Source: an uncultured Atopobiaceae bacterium
GTDB lineage: Bacteria > Actinomycetota > Coriobacteriia > Coriobacteriales > Atopobiaceae
Reading direction: 5' to 3'
Assembly (NCBI GenBank): GCA_947626465.1
Contig: CANQSI010000054.1
Coordinates: forward strand, 1-6,360
Length of the DNA: 6,360 bases
A program made the position numbers and the translations under genes. This document shows, piece by piece, positions 5,592 to 6,360 of this stretch. Within the stretch, counting starts at the first letter, position 1. The number at the start of each line of letters is the position of its first letter. Below the pieces are notes generated by a model. The model was given only the letters and a program-made list of their open reading frames with translations, did not search any database and was not told the DNA's origin.

Positions 5592-6360
5592 TCGGGAATT
5601 GCGTGTCCATGAAGGAGACGATCTCCTCGCCGTAGTTTTCGCTCGACGCCCAGTTCTTGGAAAGCCCCTCCACCGAGGGCGACTTGCCCTTCGGGTTCAC
5701 GAGGTCGAAGCGCGGATCCACGCACTCGTTGGCGAGGTTGCCTCGCGTGACGCCCGGATCCGCGTAGGCCCTGAGGTGCTGCACCTGCGCGCGAAGGCCG
5801 CAGCGCACGTCGGGGAAGGTGGCGATGTTTCGCCCTTCGGCGCTATCGGTGGCGCCAATCCCGCCAAAGTTGCAATCCTCGACCTTCACCAAGCCGCCGA
5901 ACTGCAGCCAGCCGGTTTCCTTGATCACCTGCGAGAGCAGCACGTCGGGGCGCACGCCCTCGGCCGTGGCCTCCTCCCAGAGGATCTGCACGAAGTCCTC
6001 GGGGGTGGGCGCCCCCTTCTCAGCATAGAGGGCGTTGTATGCCTTGCCATTCGCCTTCATCGCGGACGCGAACCAGCTCTTCAGCGCCTCGCGGCTCGTG
6101 GCGCTCTCACCCATGATGGGCGTGCCCGTGGGCTCGGGCTCGGGCTCCTCCACATCGTCTTGCGGCTGGTCTGAGGGGATCGACTTCGGATCGATGCCAT
6201 AGAACGCGATGCCCTCGCCAACCCAGCCATCGGCTTCGCGCGCATCGTATTCGGACTTCGACGTGGTGTAGAGGTGCGTGCCGACCTTCTCGTAGGGGTT
6301 GTAGAGGCGATACACCGGCAATGCATTCGGAGCCGTCTTATCGGCGTTGTAGAAGACGGG
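5578..6360 (-). CDS. Secreted-type glucosaminidase with DUF5648-like repeats (N-terminus outside window)
   Basis: The frame is open to the right edge of the window, so 260 residues of the C-terminal part are seen; a TTG at 6321 is an internal Leu, not a start. Numbering from the edge, residues 1-13 look like the end of one repeat and 14-55 form a full DUF5648-type module: PVYRLYNP (15-22), HLYTTSKSEYDA (29-40) and GWVGEGIAFYG (45-55). A proline- and acid-rich linker (56-79) follows, then a glucosaminidase domain of the GH73-like type (about 86-257) with SQVIKETGWLQFGG (143-156), NFGGIGATD (164-172), CGLRAQVQHLRAYA (187-200) and CVDPRF (213-218). Glu148 is the likely catalytic acid. Such enzymes cut the N-acetylglucosaminyl bond of peptidoglycan outside the cell, and the repeats probably help with binding or surface placement, which is inference. 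A signal peptide should lie in the missing part. The stop is 61 bases before tyrS; no terminator is visible. Confidence 0.85.
   Translation of the reverse strand, partial: PVFYNADKTAPNALPVYRLYNPYEKVGTHLYTTSKSEYDAREADGWVGEGIAFYGIDPKSIPSDQPQDDVEEPEPEPTGTPIMGESATSREALKSWFASAMKANGKAYNALYAEKGAPTPEDFVQILWEEATAEGVRPDVLLSQVIKETGWLQFGGLVKVEDCNFGGIGATDSAEGRNIATFPDVRCGLRAQVQHLRAYADPGVTRGNLANECVDPRFDLVNPKGKSPSVEGLSKNWASSENYGEEIVSFMDTQFPNDLA
6130..6147 (-). repeat. Triple GAGCCC tandem repeat in the linker of the wall hydrolase
   Basis: Three perfect copies of GAGCCC on the minus strand encode Glu-Pro-Glu-Pro-Glu-Pro in the linker between the DUF5648-like module and the glucosaminidase domain. The unit is six bases, so copy-number changes would keep the frame and only alter linker length. 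Confidence 0.8.

Noticed and set aside
1827..5612. A plus-strand open frame of 1261 codons opposite the U32 and tyrS genes
   Set aside because: It is antisense to two clear protein families, is extremely rich in Arg, Ala, His and Glu, and has no recognisable domain. Long antisense open frames are expected where third positions are nearly always G or C.

Overview
The window reads as a compact stretch of chromosome from a high-GC Actinomycetota, most likely a member of the Coriobacteriia (Olsenella, Collinsella or Eggerthella-like). This placement is an inference. It rests on the strong G/C preference at third codon positions, on a Dcd protein of the mycobacterial bifunctional type, and on a wall hydrolase that joins DUF5648-type repeats to a glucosaminidase domain, which I associate with that class. 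There are no signs of phage, insertion sequences, CRISPR, tRNA or rRNA.

Layout, left to right. Positions 1-99 hold the last 32 codons of an unidentified plus-strand gene. It runs head-on into a minus-strand array, with 3 bases between the two stop codons. Read in its own direction (right to left), the array is: a secreted-type glucosaminidase (5' end cut by the window edge), a 61-base gap with a possible promoter, tyrS (tyrosyl-tRNA synthetase), a long U32-family protein with DUF3656 (RlhA-like, 829 residues), a 72-base gap, a small Nfu-type iron-sulfur scaffold, dcd (dCTP deaminase, probably dCTP deaminase/dUTPase), and lgt (prolipoprotein diacylglyceryl transferase). The spacing is 3 bases for tyrS-U32, 2 bases for nfu-dcd and 3 bases for dcd-lgt. 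Only tyrS and nfu have a convincing Shine-Dalgarno sequence, so translational coupling within two blocks (tyrS-U32 and nfu-dcd-lgt) is a reasonable reading.

How the genes fit together. Most are housekeeping: tRNA charging, probable RNA modification, Fe-S cluster delivery, pyrimidine nucleotide pools, and lipoprotein maturation. The best functional link is between the U32 protein, whose family binds a 4Fe-4S cluster, and the Nfu carrier encoded just downstream. I do not see a previously undescribed system. The points most worth a second look are the Nfu/U32 pairing, the second cysteine cluster in the U32 C-terminal region, the strong bias to TAG stop codons (six of seven), and the modular wall hydrolase. 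Apart from the short gaps described, the window is almost fully coding; no non-coding stretch exceeds about 75 bases.
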